NCBI RefSeq assembly: GCF_029167625.1
Contig: NZ_CP119145.1
Span: forward strand, 434,001 to 498,000
Length of the DNA: 64,000 nt
Source of the DNA: Streptomyces sp. AM 4-1-1
GTDB lineage: Bacteria > Actinomycetota > Actinomycetes > Streptomycetales > Streptomycetaceae
Direction: 5' to 3'
The notes under the pieces were generated by a model, which did no database searches, was not told where the DNA came from, and was given only the letters and a program-made list of their open reading frames with translations. This document shows, piece after piece, positions 19,126 to 27,788 of the stretch; position 1 is the first letter of the stretch, and each line of letters starts with the position of its first letter. The position numbers and the translations under genes are program-made.

Positions 19126-19686
19126 ATGACCGAGATCGTCTCCCTGTCCGGCCCCGAACTGGTCACCTACGCGGACGAGTTGGCTGCCCTTCTGGTGGAG
19201 TCCGTGACCGGCGGCGCCTCGATGGGCTTCCTCGCGCCGCTCGACCGGGGCGTGGCGGCGCAGTGGTGGCGCGAGCAGGCCGCCGCGGTGGAGGCCGGGC
19301 ACCGCCAGGTCTGGATCGCGAGGGACGACGAGCGGGTGGCGGGGACGGTCAGCCTGGTCCGGGCGCTGCTGCCGAACGCCCGGCACCGGGCGGAGGTCGC
19401 CAAGCTGATGGTCCGTCCGTCCGCCCGTGGCCAGGGCGTGGACGCCGCCCTGCTGGCCGCCGTCGAGCGCGCGGCGGCGGGGGCGGGCGTGACGCTGCTG
19501 CTCCTGGACACCGAGACGGACTGTCCGGCGGAACGGCTCTACCGTTCGGCGGGCTGGACACGCTGCGGGTCCGTGCCGGACTACGCGGCGGACCCGGCCG
19601 GGGTGCTGCGGCCGACGACCTTCTACTACAAGGCCGTGGGCGCCGCGGCCGGGCCGGAGCGGCGGGACGCCGACGCTCCGGCCTGA
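19126..19686 (+). CDS. GNAT-family N-acetyltransferase
   Basis: A 186-residue acetyltransferase. The acetyl-CoA-binding motif A is KLMVRPSARGQGVDAALLAAVE, and the later EThDC-type stretch LLDTETDCPAERLYRSAGWTRCGSVP is the usual motif B of GNAT enzymes. The substrate is unknown. The ATG at 19126 follows GAAAGG; an upstream open frame exists but lacks a ribosome site. The gene is flanked by short non-coding gaps and shows no evident operon partner. Confidence 0.85.
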   Translation: MTEIVSLSGPELVTYADELAALLVESVTGGASMGFLAPLDRGVAAQWWREQAAAVEAGHRQVWIARDDERVAGTVSLVRALLPNARHRAEVAKLMVRPSARGQGVDAALLAAVERAAAGAGVTLLLLDTETDCPAERLYRSAGWTRCGSVPDYAADPAGVLRPTTFYYKAVGAAAGPERRDADAPA

Positions 19687-19808
19687 GGCCACGGGGACGT
19701 GGCGCGGCACCGCGAGAGCGCAGGGGTGGGACCGGCCCACCGGCTTCGTGCCCGGGGGTCCCCGCGCGCCACAATGAGGGCAAGAGCCATACCGACGAGG
19801 AGAGTTCC

Positions 19809-20297
19809 ATGACGCTGTACGACATCGCGCTGCACACCCTGTCCGGCGAGCCGACGACGCTGGCGGCCTACCGCGGCAAGGCGGTCCTGGTGGTGAACGT
19901 CGCCTCCAGGTGCGGGCTCACTCCGCAGTACGCCGGTCTTGAGCGGCTGCAGAAGGAGTACGCGGACCGCGGGTTCACCGTCCTCGGCGTTCCGTGCAAC
20001 CAGTTCGCCGGGCAGGAGCCGGGCAGCGCGGAGGAGATCGCGACGTTCTGCTCGTCGACGTACGGGGTCAGCTTCCCGCTGCTGGCGAAGACCGAGGTGA
20101 ACGGCGACGGCCGGCACCCGCTCTACACCGAGCTGACGCGGCTGGCGGACGCCGAGGGCGAGGCCGGTGACGTCCGGTGGAACTTCGAGAAGTTCCTGAT
20201 CTCCCCGGCCGGTGAGCCGGTCGCCCGCATCCGTCCCCGCACCGAGCCGGACGCCCCCGAGGTCGTCGCGGCCATCGAGGCACAGCTCCCCGCCTGA
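19809..20297 (+). CDS. Glutathione peroxidase-family thiol peroxidase
   Basis: A 162-residue peroxidase of the glutathione peroxidase fold. The catalytic tetrad is visible: Cys in NVASRCGLTPQY (Cys36), Gln in the following NQFAGQEPG segment, and Trp-Asn in VRWNFEKFLI. It uses cysteine, not selenocysteine. A second Cys, in VPCNQF, and one in ATFCSSTYGV allow a thioredoxin-dependent two-Cys mechanism, which fits actinomycetes because they lack glutathione. It would reduce peroxides. GAGGAGAG precedes the ATG at 19809. Confidence 0.92.
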   Translation: MTLYDIALHTLSGEPTTLAAYRGKAVLVVNVASRCGLTPQYAGLERLQKEYADRGFTVLGVPCNQFAGQEPGSAEEIATFCSSTYGVSFPLLAKTEVNGDGRHPLYTELTRLADAEGEAGDVRWNFEKFLISPAGEPVARIRPRTEPDAPEVVAAIEAQLPA

Positions 20298-20332
20298 CAC
20301 CGGGTCCGCGAACGGCGGACCTGACGCGTGGA

Positions 20333-20365
20333 GGCGCGGCGCCCGCGGGTCGCGGGCGCCGCGCC
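20333..20365. terminator. Bidirectional terminator hairpin
   Basis: Perfect 15-base arms (GGCGCGGCGCCCGCG and complement) with a GGT loop, between the convergent peroxidase and acyl-CoA dehydrogenase genes. One of the strongest hairpins in the window. Confidence 0.75.
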
Positions 20366-20385
20366 TTCGCCGCACGGGCCCGGGG

Positions 20386-21612
20386 TCAGCGGATCGGCAT
20401 CCCCGACAGGGCGCGGGCGATCACCAGCCGCTGGATCTCGCTGGTGCCCTCGAAGATGGTGTAGATCGCGGCGTCGCGGTGCATGCGCTCCACCGGGTAC
20501 TCGCGGGTGAAGCCGTTGCCGCCGAGTATCTGGACGGCCTGCGCGGTGACCTTCTTGGCCGTCTCGCTCGCGAACAGCTTCGACATCGACCCTTCGGCCG
20601 AGGTGAACGGCTTGCCCGCGCTCGCCATCCAGGAGGCCCGCCAGACCAGCAGCCGGGCCGCGTCGATCCCGGTGCGCATGTCGGCGAGCTGGAAGGCGAC
20701 GCCCTGGTTGTCGATGATCGGGCGGCCGAACTGGGTGCGGGTCCCGGCGTAGTCGAGCGCGACCTCGTACGCGGCGCGGGCGGTGCCGACGGCCATGGCG
20801 CCGACCGCCGGGCGGGATGCCTCGAAGGTGGCCATCGCGGCGTTCTTGACGCGCTCACCACCGGCGGCGGCGCGTTCCCGGGCGCGGGCGAGGCGTTCGT
20901 CGAGCTTCTGCTTCCCGCCGAGCAGGCAGTGGCCGGGGACCCGGGCGTCCTCAAGGACGACCTCGGCGGTGTGCGAGGCCCTGATGCCGTGCTTCCTGAA
21001 CTTCTGCCCCTGGGAGAGTCCGGGGGTGCCCGGCGGCACGATGAAGGAGGCGTGGCCCTTCGAGCCGGCCTCCGGGTCGACGACGGCGACCACCACGTGG
21101 ACGTCGGCGATGCCGCCGTTCGTCACCCAGGTCTTGGTGCCGTTGAGCACCCACTCGTCCTTGGCCTCGTCGTACACGGCGCGGGTCCGCATGGCGGAGA
21201 CGTCCGAACCGGCGTCGGGTTCGGAGGAGCAGAAGGCGGCGACCTTCACGTCGGCCGCGTCGCCGTACATCTGCGGGACCCAGGTGCCGATCTGTTCCTC
21301 GGTGCCGTTGGCGAGGACACCGACGGCCGCCAGGCCCGTACCGACGAGGGAGAGGCCGATGCCCGCGTCACCCCAGAACAGCTCCTCCATCACCATCGGA
21401 ATGCCGAGTCCGGTGGGGTCGAAGAACTGCTGGGCGTAGAAGTCGAGGGAGTAGATGCCGAGTTCGGCCGCCTCCTGGATGACCGGCCACGGGGTCTCCT
21501 CACGCTCGTCCCACTCCGAAGCGGCCGGTCGCATCACATCCGCGGCGAAGCCGTGCAGCCAGTCGCGGATCTGCTTCTGGTCGTCGTTGAGTTCGAGCGT
21601 GAACTCGGCCAT
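20386..21612 (-). CDS. Acyl-CoA dehydrogenase
   Basis: A 408-residue acyl-CoA dehydrogenase of normal length. FAD-binding segments AFCSSEPDAGSDVSAMRT and TKTWVTNGGIAD, the Arg/Gln segment RTQFGRPI and the C-terminal signature QILGGNGFTREYPVERMHRD are present; the catalytic Glu is in IFEGTSEIQ. It would oxidise an acyl-CoA to the enoyl-CoA in fatty-acid or branched-chain breakdown, passing electrons to ETF. It diverges from a TetR regulator across a palindrome, so expression is probably induced by an acyl-CoA ligand of that protein. Chain-length preference cannot be told. Confidence 0.92.
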   Translation of the reverse strand: MAEFTLELNDDQKQIRDWLHGFAADVMRPAASEWDEREETPWPVIQEAAELGIYSLDFYAQQFFDPTGLGIPMVMEELFWGDAGIGLSLVGTGLAAVGVLANGTEEQIGTWVPQMYGDAADVKVAAFCSSEPDAGSDVSAMRTRAVYDEAKDEWVLNGTKTWVTNGGIADVHVVVAVVDPEAGSKGHASFIVPPGTPGLSQGQKFRKHGIRASHTAEVVLEDARVPGHCLLGGKQKLDERLARARERAAAGGERVKNAAMATFEASRPAVGAMAVGTARAAYEVALDYAGTRTQFGRPIIDNQGVAFQLADMRTGIDAARLLVWRASWMASAGKPFTSAEGSMSKLFASETAKKVTAQAVQILGGNGFTREYPVERMHRDAAIYTIFEGTSEIQRLVIARALSGMPIR

Positions 21613-21653
21613 GTTCCCCTCCAGGCACTGCCGTCGAAACTGATCGTTACTAT

Positions 21654-21675
21654 CGGTAACAGCAGTCTGTTACCG
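21654..21675. promoter_or_regulatory. Candidate TetR operator
   Basis: Inverted repeat CGGTAAC and GTTACCG with an 8-base spacer, overlapped on the left by GTTAC-tatcg-GTAAC (21646-21660). It lies between the divergent acyl-CoA dehydrogenase and TetR genes in a locally AT-richer stretch, the expected place for an autoregulatory TetR site. Confidence 0.6.
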
Positions 21676-21783
21676 GCGAGTAGCCTCTGTCAACCCGTCC
21701 GGCCGCCCTCCGCGTCGCCCCCGGGCGGGGTGTTACGTTGCGCGTGCGCGACGAACTGCATGGCCAGGGGCGGGAGAGACGAC

Positions 21784-22449
21784 ATGGAGACCACGCGACA
21801 GGCCGGGCGTCAGCGGTCGGCGGCCGAGCGCCGTCGCCGGGAACTGCTCGAAGCCGCGGACCGGGTGGTGCTCAGGGACGGGCCCCAGGCCTCGATGAAC
21901 GCCATCGCCGCGGAGGCGGGGATCACCAAGCCCATCCTCTACCGGCATTTCGGCGACAAGGGCGGCCTGTACCGCGCGCTCGCCAAGCGTCACACCGACG
22001 CCCTGCTCAGCGCCCTGCGCGCCGCGCTCGACGCCCCGGCCGACCGCCGCGAGCGGGTCGAGGCGACGCTCGACACCTATCTCGCGGCGATCGAGGCCCG
22101 GCCACAGGTCTACCGGTTCCTGATGCATCCCTCCGACAGGTCGGCCGATCCGGCCGACCCGGCCGCCGTGGAGCAGGGCTTCGACGTCGGCCGGCACTCC
22201 GCGCCGCTGCTGCGGCGCCTCGGCGAGGAACTGGCCATGGTGATAGCCGAACGGGTCGATCTGGGCCCCGGCAACGAGGAGAGCGCACGCATCTGGGGGC
22301 ACGGCATCGTCGGCATGATGCACGCGGCGGGCGACTGGTGGCTCGGCGAACGCCCCTGCTCCCGGGCCCAGTTGGTGCACAGCCTGGCCGATCTGCTGTG
22401 GGGCAGGCTGGCCATGGTGAGTGACCGCCCCGGCGGGCCCGGCTTCTGA
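21784..22449 (+). CDS. TetR-family transcriptional regulator
   Basis: A 221-residue regulator. The N-terminal HTH is clear (RRRELLEAADRVV followed by AIAAEAGITKPILYRHFGDKGGLYRAL), and the C-terminal half is an all-helical ligand domain of the type found near fatty-acid genes. It most likely represses the divergent acyl-CoA dehydrogenase and itself through the palindrome at 21654-21675. The start at 21784 follows GGGAGAG. Its stop lies 20 bases from the end of the convergent peptide deformylase gene. Confidence 0.9.
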   Translation: METTRQAGRQRSAAERRRRELLEAADRVVLRDGPQASMNAIAAEAGITKPILYRHFGDKGGLYRALAKRHTDALLSALRAALDAPADRRERVEATLDTYLAAIEARPQVYRFLMHPSDRSADPADPAAVEQGFDVGRHSAPLLRRLGEELAMVIAERVDLGPGNEESARIWGHGIVGMMHAAGDWWLGERPCSRAQLVHSLADLLWGRLAMVSDRPGGPGF

Positions 22450-22469
22450 GCCGGCCCCGGCGGCGGCCG

Positions 22470-23024
22470 TCAGCCGGTCCGTCCGGCGCCCGCCCACGGA
22501 GCCCGGCGCGCGGCGCGCAGCGCCCTGGCCCGCCGCAGCCCGGTCAGCCGGTCGGTGTACACGGCGCCTTCCAGGTGATCGCACTCGTGCTGGAGACAGC
22601 GCGCGAAGAAGCCGGTGCCGACGATCCGTACCGGTTCGCCGTCCCGGTCCGTCCCCTCGACGACGGCGCGGTCGTGACGGGGCGTGCCGGCCTCGATGCC
22701 GGGCAGCGACAGACAGCCCTCCGGGCCGCGCACCATGCCGCCGTCCGCCTCGACCAGTACCGGGTTGACCAGATGGCCCAGATGACGGACCTCCTCGTCG
22801 TCCGGGCAGTCGTACACGAACACCCGCAACGGCACGCCGATCTGGTTGGCGGCGAGCCCCACGCCCCGCGCCGCGTACATGGTGGCGAACATGTCCTCGA
22901 CCAGCCGGCCGAGCGAGGGGCCGAAATCGGTGACGGTCCCGCAGGCGGCGTGCAGCACCGGATCGCCGAGCAGGCTCATGGCGCGGACGAGTCCGGAACT
23001 GCCGGGGATCGGGCGGCTTCGCAT
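22470..23024 (-). CDS. def: Peptide deformylase
   Basis: A 184-residue metalloenzyme that removes the N-formyl group from new proteins. All three family motifs are present: GVGLAANQIG (motif 1), EGCLSLPG (motif 2, metal-binding Cys) and QHECDHLEG (motif 3, HExxH). The length is normal, with an Arg/Ala-rich tail. The ATG at 23024 is the likely start; a second in-frame ATG at 22979 would begin at the conserved LGDPVL region. Actinomycetes usually have several deformylase genes, so this need not be the essential copy. Confidence 0.92.
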   Translation of the reverse strand: MRSRPIPGSSGLVRAMSLLGDPVLHAACGTVTDFGPSLGRLVEDMFATMYAARGVGLAANQIGVPLRVFVYDCPDDEEVRHLGHLVNPVLVEADGGMVRGPEGCLSLPGIEAGTPRHDRAVVEGTDRDGEPVRIVGTGFFARCLQHECDHLEGAVYTDRLTGLRRARALRAARRAPWAGAGRTG

Positions 23025-23139
23025 GGCGGCAAGCGTACGTTCCGCCCCGTCCGGGCCTGCCCGGCGGTGCCGCGATGCGGCCCGACGCCCCGGACCTGGA
23101 TAGGCTGGGCGTGGACCGATGCAAGGAGGATCTAGGACG

Positions 23140-24378
23140 ATGGCAGGCAACACGGAGCCGTTGTCGCCGCGGGCCAAGCTGGCGGTGACGGCGGGCAAGG
23201 CCGCTGCGGCGGTGTCGCGCGCCGCGGGGCGCGGCAGCGGGTCGGTGATCGGCGGCCGGGTGGCGCTCAAGCTCGACCCCGACCTGCTGGGGCGGCTGGC
23301 GCAGCACCTGGACGTGATCCTCGTGTCGGCGACCAACGGCAAGACCACGACGACCCGGCTGATCGCCGAGGCGCTTCGGGCCGCGGGGCCCGTCGTGTCG
23401 AACGCGCTCGGCGCGAACATGCCCGCGGGCATCACCTCGGCGCTGGCGGGTGGATCGGACGCGAAGTACGGCGTGATCGAGGTGGACGAGAAGTACCTCG
23501 CCGGGGTGGCACGGGACACCACGCCGAAGGTGATCGCTCTGCTCAACCTCTCGCGCGACCAGCTGGACCGGGCCGCCGAGACCCGGATGCTGGCGGAGAA
23601 GTGGCGTGAGGGCCTGTCCGGTTCGAAGGCCGTGGTCGTCGCCAACGCCGATGACCCGCTGATCGTCTGGGCGGCGTCCTCCTCCCCCAACGTGGTGTGG
23701 GTGGCGGCCGGCCAGGCGTGGAAGGACGACGCCTGGTCCTGCCCGTCCTGCGGTGGCGTGATGCAGCGTCCCGGCGACGACTGGTACTGCGGCGAATGCG
23801 GTTTCCGCCGCCCCGCCCCGAGCTGGGCGCTCAACGGCGACTACGTCCTGGACCCGCACGGGTCGGCCTGGCCGATCCACCTCCAGCTGCCCGGCCGCGC
23901 GAACAAGGCGAACGCCACCAGTTCGGCCGCCGTCGCGGCCGTCTTCGGGGTACCGCCCCAGGTCGCCCTGGAGCGGATGTACCAGGTGCAGGCCGTCGCG
24001 GGCCGCTACGACGTCGTCTCCTTCCTCGGCCGCGAGCTGCGGCTGCTGCTGGCGAAGAACCCGGCGGGCTGGCTGGAGACGTTCTCGCTGATCGATCCGC
24101 CGCCCACCCCGGTGATCCTCTCCGTCAACGCCCGCGGCGCGGACGGCACGGACACCTCGTGGCTGTGGGACGTGGACTACACCCAGCTCGCCGGCCACCC
24201 GATCTTCGTGCTCGGTGACCGCAAGCTGGACCTCGCGGTGCGGCTGGAGGTCGCCGGGCTGGACTTCCGGGTCTGCGCGACGCTCGACGAGGCCGTGCAG
24301 CAGGCACCGGCGGGCCGCATCGAGGTCATCGCCAACTACACCGCTTTCCAGGATCTGAGGCGTCGTGTCGGCAACTGA
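23140..24378 (+). CDS. murT: MurT, lipid II isoglutaminyl synthase ligase subunit
   Basis: A 412-residue Mur-ligase-like protein. It has the ATP-binding motif SATNGKTTTTRL near residue 64, the central DEKYLAGVARDTTPKV region and the DUF1727 C-terminal domain. A zinc ribbon with four cysteines (CPSCGG and CGECG, residues about 205-228) is inserted, as in known MurT proteins. With GatD it amidates the D-Glu of lipid II stem peptides to D-isoglutamine in the cytoplasm. GatD follows 58 bases downstream in the same direction. AAGGAGG lies 10 bases before the ATG at 23140. Confidence 0.93.
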   Translation: MAGNTEPLSPRAKLAVTAGKAAAAVSRAAGRGSGSVIGGRVALKLDPDLLGRLAQHLDVILVSATNGKTTTTRLIAEALRAAGPVVSNALGANMPAGITSALAGGSDAKYGVIEVDEKYLAGVARDTTPKVIALLNLSRDQLDRAAETRMLAEKWREGLSGSKAVVVANADDPLIVWAASSSPNVVWVAAGQAWKDDAWSCPSCGGVMQRPGDDWYCGECGFRRPAPSWALNGDYVLDPHGSAWPIHLQLPGRANKANATSSAAVAAVFGVPPQVALERMYQVQAVAGRYDVVSFLGRELRLLLAKNPAGWLETFSLIDPPPTPVILSVNARGADGTDTSWLWDVDYTQLAGHPIFVLGDRKLDLAVRLEVAGLDFRVCATLDEAVQQAPAGRIEVIANYTAFQDLRRRVGN

Positions 24379-24436
24379 CCCCCGCAGCGGTTACGCGCAC
24401 CCCGGTCCCGCCTACTCCCGTAAAGGACGAGGAAGC

Positions 24437-25165
24437 ATGAGCAACAACGGCCTGCGTCTCGTGTGGGTCTATCCGGACCTGCTCAGCACCTACGGAGACC
24501 AGGGCAACGCCCTGGTGGTGGAGCGCAGGGCCAGACAGCGCGGTCTCGACGTCTCCCGGGTCGACGTGCGCAGTGACCAGCCCATCCCGACGTCCGGTGA
24601 CATCTATCTGATCGGCGGCGGTGAGGACCGGCCGCAGCGGCTCGCCGCCGAGCGGCTGCGCCGGGACGGCGGTCTCAGCCGGGCGGCTTCGAACGGGGCG
24701 ATCATCTTCTCGGTCTGCGCCGGTTACCAGATCCTCGGCCATGAGTTCATCAACGACCTCGGCGAGCGCGAGCCCGGTCTCGGACTGCTCGACGTGTTCT
24801 CCACCCGGGGCGAGGGCGACCGGTGCGTCGGCGACGTGCTGGGCGACATCGACCCGCAGCTGGGCCTGCCGCCACTGACCGGCTTCGAGAACCACCAGGG
24901 CGTCACCCATCTCGGACCGACGGCCAGGCCGTTCGCCCGGGTGCAGTTCGGCCGGGGCAACGGCACGGGTGACGGCACCGAGGGCGCGTACAACGACACG
25001 GTCTTCGGTACGTACATGCACGGCCCGGTGATGGCGCGCAACCCGCAGATCGCCGATCTCCTGCTGAAGCTCGCCCTCGACGTCAACGCCCTGCCGCCGA
25101 CCGACGACCGGTGGTACGAGGCGCTGCGTTCGGAGCGGATCGCGGCCGCCACCCAGCCCGCCTGA
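24437..25165 (+). CDS. gatD: GatD, lipid II isoglutaminyl synthase glutaminase subunit
   Basis: A 242-residue CobB/CobQ-like glutamine amidotransferase. The nucleophile Cys sits in FSVCAGYQILGHEF near residue 97, and the catalytic His is in GTYMHGPVMARN near 195. It releases ammonia from glutamine and passes it to MurT to amidate lipid II. Length and order after MurT match the conserved pair. The ATG at 24437 follows a GAGGAAG ribosome site. Confidence 0.94.
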   Translation: MSNNGLRLVWVYPDLLSTYGDQGNALVVERRARQRGLDVSRVDVRSDQPIPTSGDIYLIGGGEDRPQRLAAERLRRDGGLSRAASNGAIIFSVCAGYQILGHEFINDLGEREPGLGLLDVFSTRGEGDRCVGDVLGDIDPQLGLPPLTGFENHQGVTHLGPTARPFARVQFGRGNGTGDGTEGAYNDTVFGTYMHGPVMARNPQIADLLLKLALDVNALPPTDDRWYEALRSERIAAATQPA

Positions 25166-25318
25166 CCGGGGGCGCGTCGGCGCGTCGGCGTGCGTCCGGG
25201 GCCGTCCAGCAGTCGGACGCCCGGTTCAGTCCCGCCACCCCGCGCCGGTAGGGTGGCGGAGATCCAACCGGACGACGTGGTCCGGTCGTCGGCCCACGTT
25301 GCAAAGGTTCCCCGGGCA

Positions 25319-26344
25319 ATGCGAATTGGTGTGCTCACCTCCGGCGGCGACTGCCCCGGCCTCAACGCCGTCATCCGTTCCGTCGTGCATCGCGCGGTGG
25401 TCGACCACGGCGACGAGGTCATCGGCTTCCACGACGGATGGCGGGGCCTCCTCGAATGCGACTACCGCAAACTGGACCTCGACGCGGTCAGCGGCATCCT
25501 GGCCCTCGGCGGCACGGTCCTCGGCTCGTCCCGGGTCCAGCCGGCGCATCTGCGCGGCGGGGTGGAGCGGGCCCGGGGCCATGTGGCCGACCTGGGTCTC
25601 GACGCGATCATCCCGATCGGCGGCGAGGGCACGCTGAAGGCGGCCAGCCTGCTCTCCGAGGCGGGGCTGCCGATCGTCGGCGTACCGAAGACCATCGACA
25701 ACGACATCGCGTCGACCGATGTGACCTTCGGTTTCGACACGGCCGTCGGGGTCGCGACGGACGCCCTCGACCGGCTGAAGACCACCGCCGAGTCGCACCA
25801 GCGGGTGCTGATCGTCGAGGTCATGGGCCGGCACACCGGCTGGATCGCACTGCACTCGGGCATGGCGGCCGGTGCGCACGCCATCGTCGTCCCCGAGCGC
25901 CCCTTCGACATCGACGAGCTGACCGAACTGGTCGGGCGCCGGTTCTCGGCGGGCAAGAAGTTCGCGATCGTCGTCGTCGCCGAGGGCGCGAAGCCGCGCG
26001 AGGGCTCCATGGACTTCGACACCGGCGGCAAGGACGTGTACGGGCACGAGCGTTTCGCCGGGGTCGCCCGTCAGCTGTCCGTCGAGCTGGAGCACCGCCT
26101 CGACAAGGAGGCCCGCCCGGTGATACTCGGCCATGTGCAGCGCGGTGGCACCCCGACGGCGTACGACCGGGTCCTGGCCACCCGTTTCGGCTGGCACGCG
26201 GTGGAGGCGGCGCACCGCCGTGAGTTCGGCATGCTGACGGCGCTGCGCGGCACGGACATCGTGATGGTCCCGCTGGCGGAGGCCGTGGAGACGCTGAAGA
26301 CGGTTCCGGCCGAGCGGTACGCCGAGGCGGAGTGCGTCCTCTGA
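25319..26344 (+). CDS. pfkA: 6-phosphofructokinase (ATP-type)
   Basis: A 341-residue phosphofructokinase. GVLTSGGDCPGLNAVIR binds the nucleotide, PKTIDNDI carries the catalytic Asp, MGRHTGWIAL binds sugar phosphate and GHVQRGG is the C-terminal effector/substrate region. IGGEGTL has Gly where PPi-dependent enzymes carry Asp, which favours ATP as donor. It converts fructose 6-phosphate to the 1,6-bisphosphate in glycolysis. The start at 25319 gives the usual MRIGVLTSGGD; AAAGG lies about 11 bases upstream. A strong terminator follows. Confidence 0.93.
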   Translation: MRIGVLTSGGDCPGLNAVIRSVVHRAVVDHGDEVIGFHDGWRGLLECDYRKLDLDAVSGILALGGTVLGSSRVQPAHLRGGVERARGHVADLGLDAIIPIGGEGTLKAASLLSEAGLPIVGVPKTIDNDIASTDVTFGFDTAVGVATDALDRLKTTAESHQRVLIVEVMGRHTGWIALHSGMAAGAHAIVVPERPFDIDELTELVGRRFSAGKKFAIVVVAEGAKPREGSMDFDTGGKDVYGHERFAGVARQLSVELEHRLDKEARPVILGHVQRGGTPTAYDRVLATRFGWHAVEAAHRREFGMLTALRGTDIVMVPLAEAVETLKTVPAERYAEAECVL

Positions 26345-26391
26345 GGAGAACCGTCGCACCCTCCCGCGGGTGACGACACCGGGACATCCCG

Positions 26392-26425
26392 ACCGCCCCC
26401 GGCCGCGAGCGCGGCCGGGGGCGGT
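26392..26425 (+). terminator. Terminator after phosphofructokinase
   Basis: Perfect 16-base arms (ACCGCCCCCGGCCGCG and complement) with only two bases between them, followed by TCT. It begins 47 bases after the stop. Confidence 0.75.
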
Positions 26426-26483
26426 TCTACTCTGGTGCGGACAACCGGCACGAATCGGGGATGTCCCCATCGGGAGTGAACAG

Positions 26484-27437
26484 ATGGATCACAGCGGACA
26501 CGGCATGAACATGGATCTGCCGCCGTTCACGCTGGGACGGGGCCTGGAGTTCTCGGCGGAGCCGTTCTTCCTCACCGGCTGTGTCCTCGCGATCGTGCTG
26601 TACGTGTACGCCGTGGCCCGGCTGCGCCGGCGCGGGGACGGCTGGCCGGTCAACCGGATCGTCTTCTTCGTCGTCGGCGTGCTGTCCGTGGCCCTGGTGA
26701 TGTGCACCAAGCTGAACGACTACGGCATGGTCATGTTCAGCGTGCACATGGTGCAGCACATGGTGATCAGCATGCTGTCGCCGATCCTGCTGCTGCTGGG
26801 CGCTCCGGTGACGCTGATGCTGCGCGCGCTGCCGGTGGCCGGGCGGCGGGGCCGGACCGGGCCGCGCGAGCTGCTGCTGAAGCTGCTGCACAGCCGGTAC
26901 ATGCGGGTGATCACCCATCCGGTGTTCACGATCCCGCTGTTCATCGCCAGCCTGTACGGGCTGTACTTCACCCCGCTCTTCGACTTCCTGATGGGGTCGA
27001 CGGTCGGACATCTCGCGATGATGGTGCACTTCCTCGCCGTGGGGCTGGTGTTCTTCTGGCCGATCATGGGCATCGACCCGGGTCCGCACCGGCCGGGATA
27101 CGTGATGAGGATGCTGGAGCTGTTCGCCGGGATGCCGTTCCACGCGTTCTTCGGCATCGCGCTGATGATGGCGTCGCAGCCGATGGTGGAGGCGTACAGG
27201 AACCCGCCCGCCTCGCTGGGCCTCGACGCGCTCACCGACCAGAACGCGGCGGGCGGCATCGCCTGGGCCTTCAGCGAGATCCCCTCGGTGCTGGTGCTGG
27301 TCGCGCTGGTCTTCCAGTGGTACCGCTCCGAGCAGCGGACGGCGAAGCGGTCGGACCGGGCGGCCGACCGGGACGGTGACAAGGAGCTGGCGGCGTACAA
27401 CGACTACCTCGCCGGGTTGCGGGCGCGGGGACAGTGA
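26484..27437 (+). CDS. CtaG-like cytochrome c oxidase assembly membrane protein
   Basis: A 317-residue protein with about seven membrane helices of the caa3_CtaG family. The conserved FSVHMVQHMVISMLSPILLLLG stretch carries histidines likely to bind copper, and a short His/Met-rich N-terminus (HSGHGMNMD) may also bind it. Proteins of this family help assemble the copper centre of haem-copper oxidases in the membrane. The C-terminus is charged and cytoplasmic. The ATG at 26484 is preceded by GGGAG. A 52-residue membrane protein gene follows in the same direction. Confidence 0.88.
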   Translation: MDHSGHGMNMDLPPFTLGRGLEFSAEPFFLTGCVLAIVLYVYAVARLRRRGDGWPVNRIVFFVVGVLSVALVMCTKLNDYGMVMFSVHMVQHMVISMLSPILLLLGAPVTLMLRALPVAGRRGRTGPRELLLKLLHSRYMRVITHPVFTIPLFIASLYGLYFTPLFDFLMGSTVGHLAMMVHFLAVGLVFFWPIMGIDPGPHRPGYVMRMLELFAGMPFHAFFGIALMMASQPMVEAYRNPPASLGLDALTDQNAAGGIAWAFSEIPSVLVLVALVFQWYRSEQRTAKRSDRAADRDGDKELAAYNDYLAGLRARGQ

Positions 27438-27516
27438 CGCGGGACGGTAGCGGCGGACCGGCGTTCGGGGGGACGATGGTGCGGACGGCCGCGCGGCCGA
27501 CGAGGAGGGTGCGCGC

Positions 27517-27675
27517 ATGTCCGGATCGACGAAGACGATGGGAGTGCTCACCACCGGGGCACTCGTGGCGGTGACCGCCTACACGGTGGCGCTCGGGAGC
27601 AACGGCTGGCTGTGGTTCGGCTGGGTGGTGCTGGGACTGCTCACGATCGCGATGGTCGCCACCCGGGACGGCTGA
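27517..27675 (+). CDS. Small membrane protein (52 residues)
   Basis: A short reading frame, ATG at 27517 to TGA at 27675, coding for 52 residues with two hydrophobic helices (about 9-27 and 31-47) joined by a GSNGWLW turn. GAGGAGG stands 8 bases before the ATG, the best ribosome site in this stretch, and a strong hairpin follows. No family is recognised. It lies 79 bases after the CtaG-like gene in the same direction, so it may be co-transcribed with it. Codon third positions are mostly G/C, as in real genes here. Confidence 0.7.
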   Translation: MSGSTKTMGVLTTGALVAVTAYTVALGSNGWLWFGWVVLGLLTIAMVATRDG

Positions 27676-27682
27676 GCGCGGC

Positions 27683-27717
27683 GGCCCGGGTGCCCGGTCC
27701 GGCCGGGCACCCGGGCC
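27683..27717. terminator. Bidirectional terminator at the cluster edge
   Basis: Perfect 15-base arms (GGCCCGGGTGCCCGG and complement) with a 5-base loop, between the small membrane protein gene and the convergent acyl-CoA ligase gene. It separates the housekeeping region from the polyketide cluster. Confidence 0.75.
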
Positions 27718-27788
27718 CGCTCAGGAGCCGTCGGCCGGGGCCGCTCCGACCGCCGCCGGGCGCGGCGGGCCGTGGTGTGCGGTCGCCC

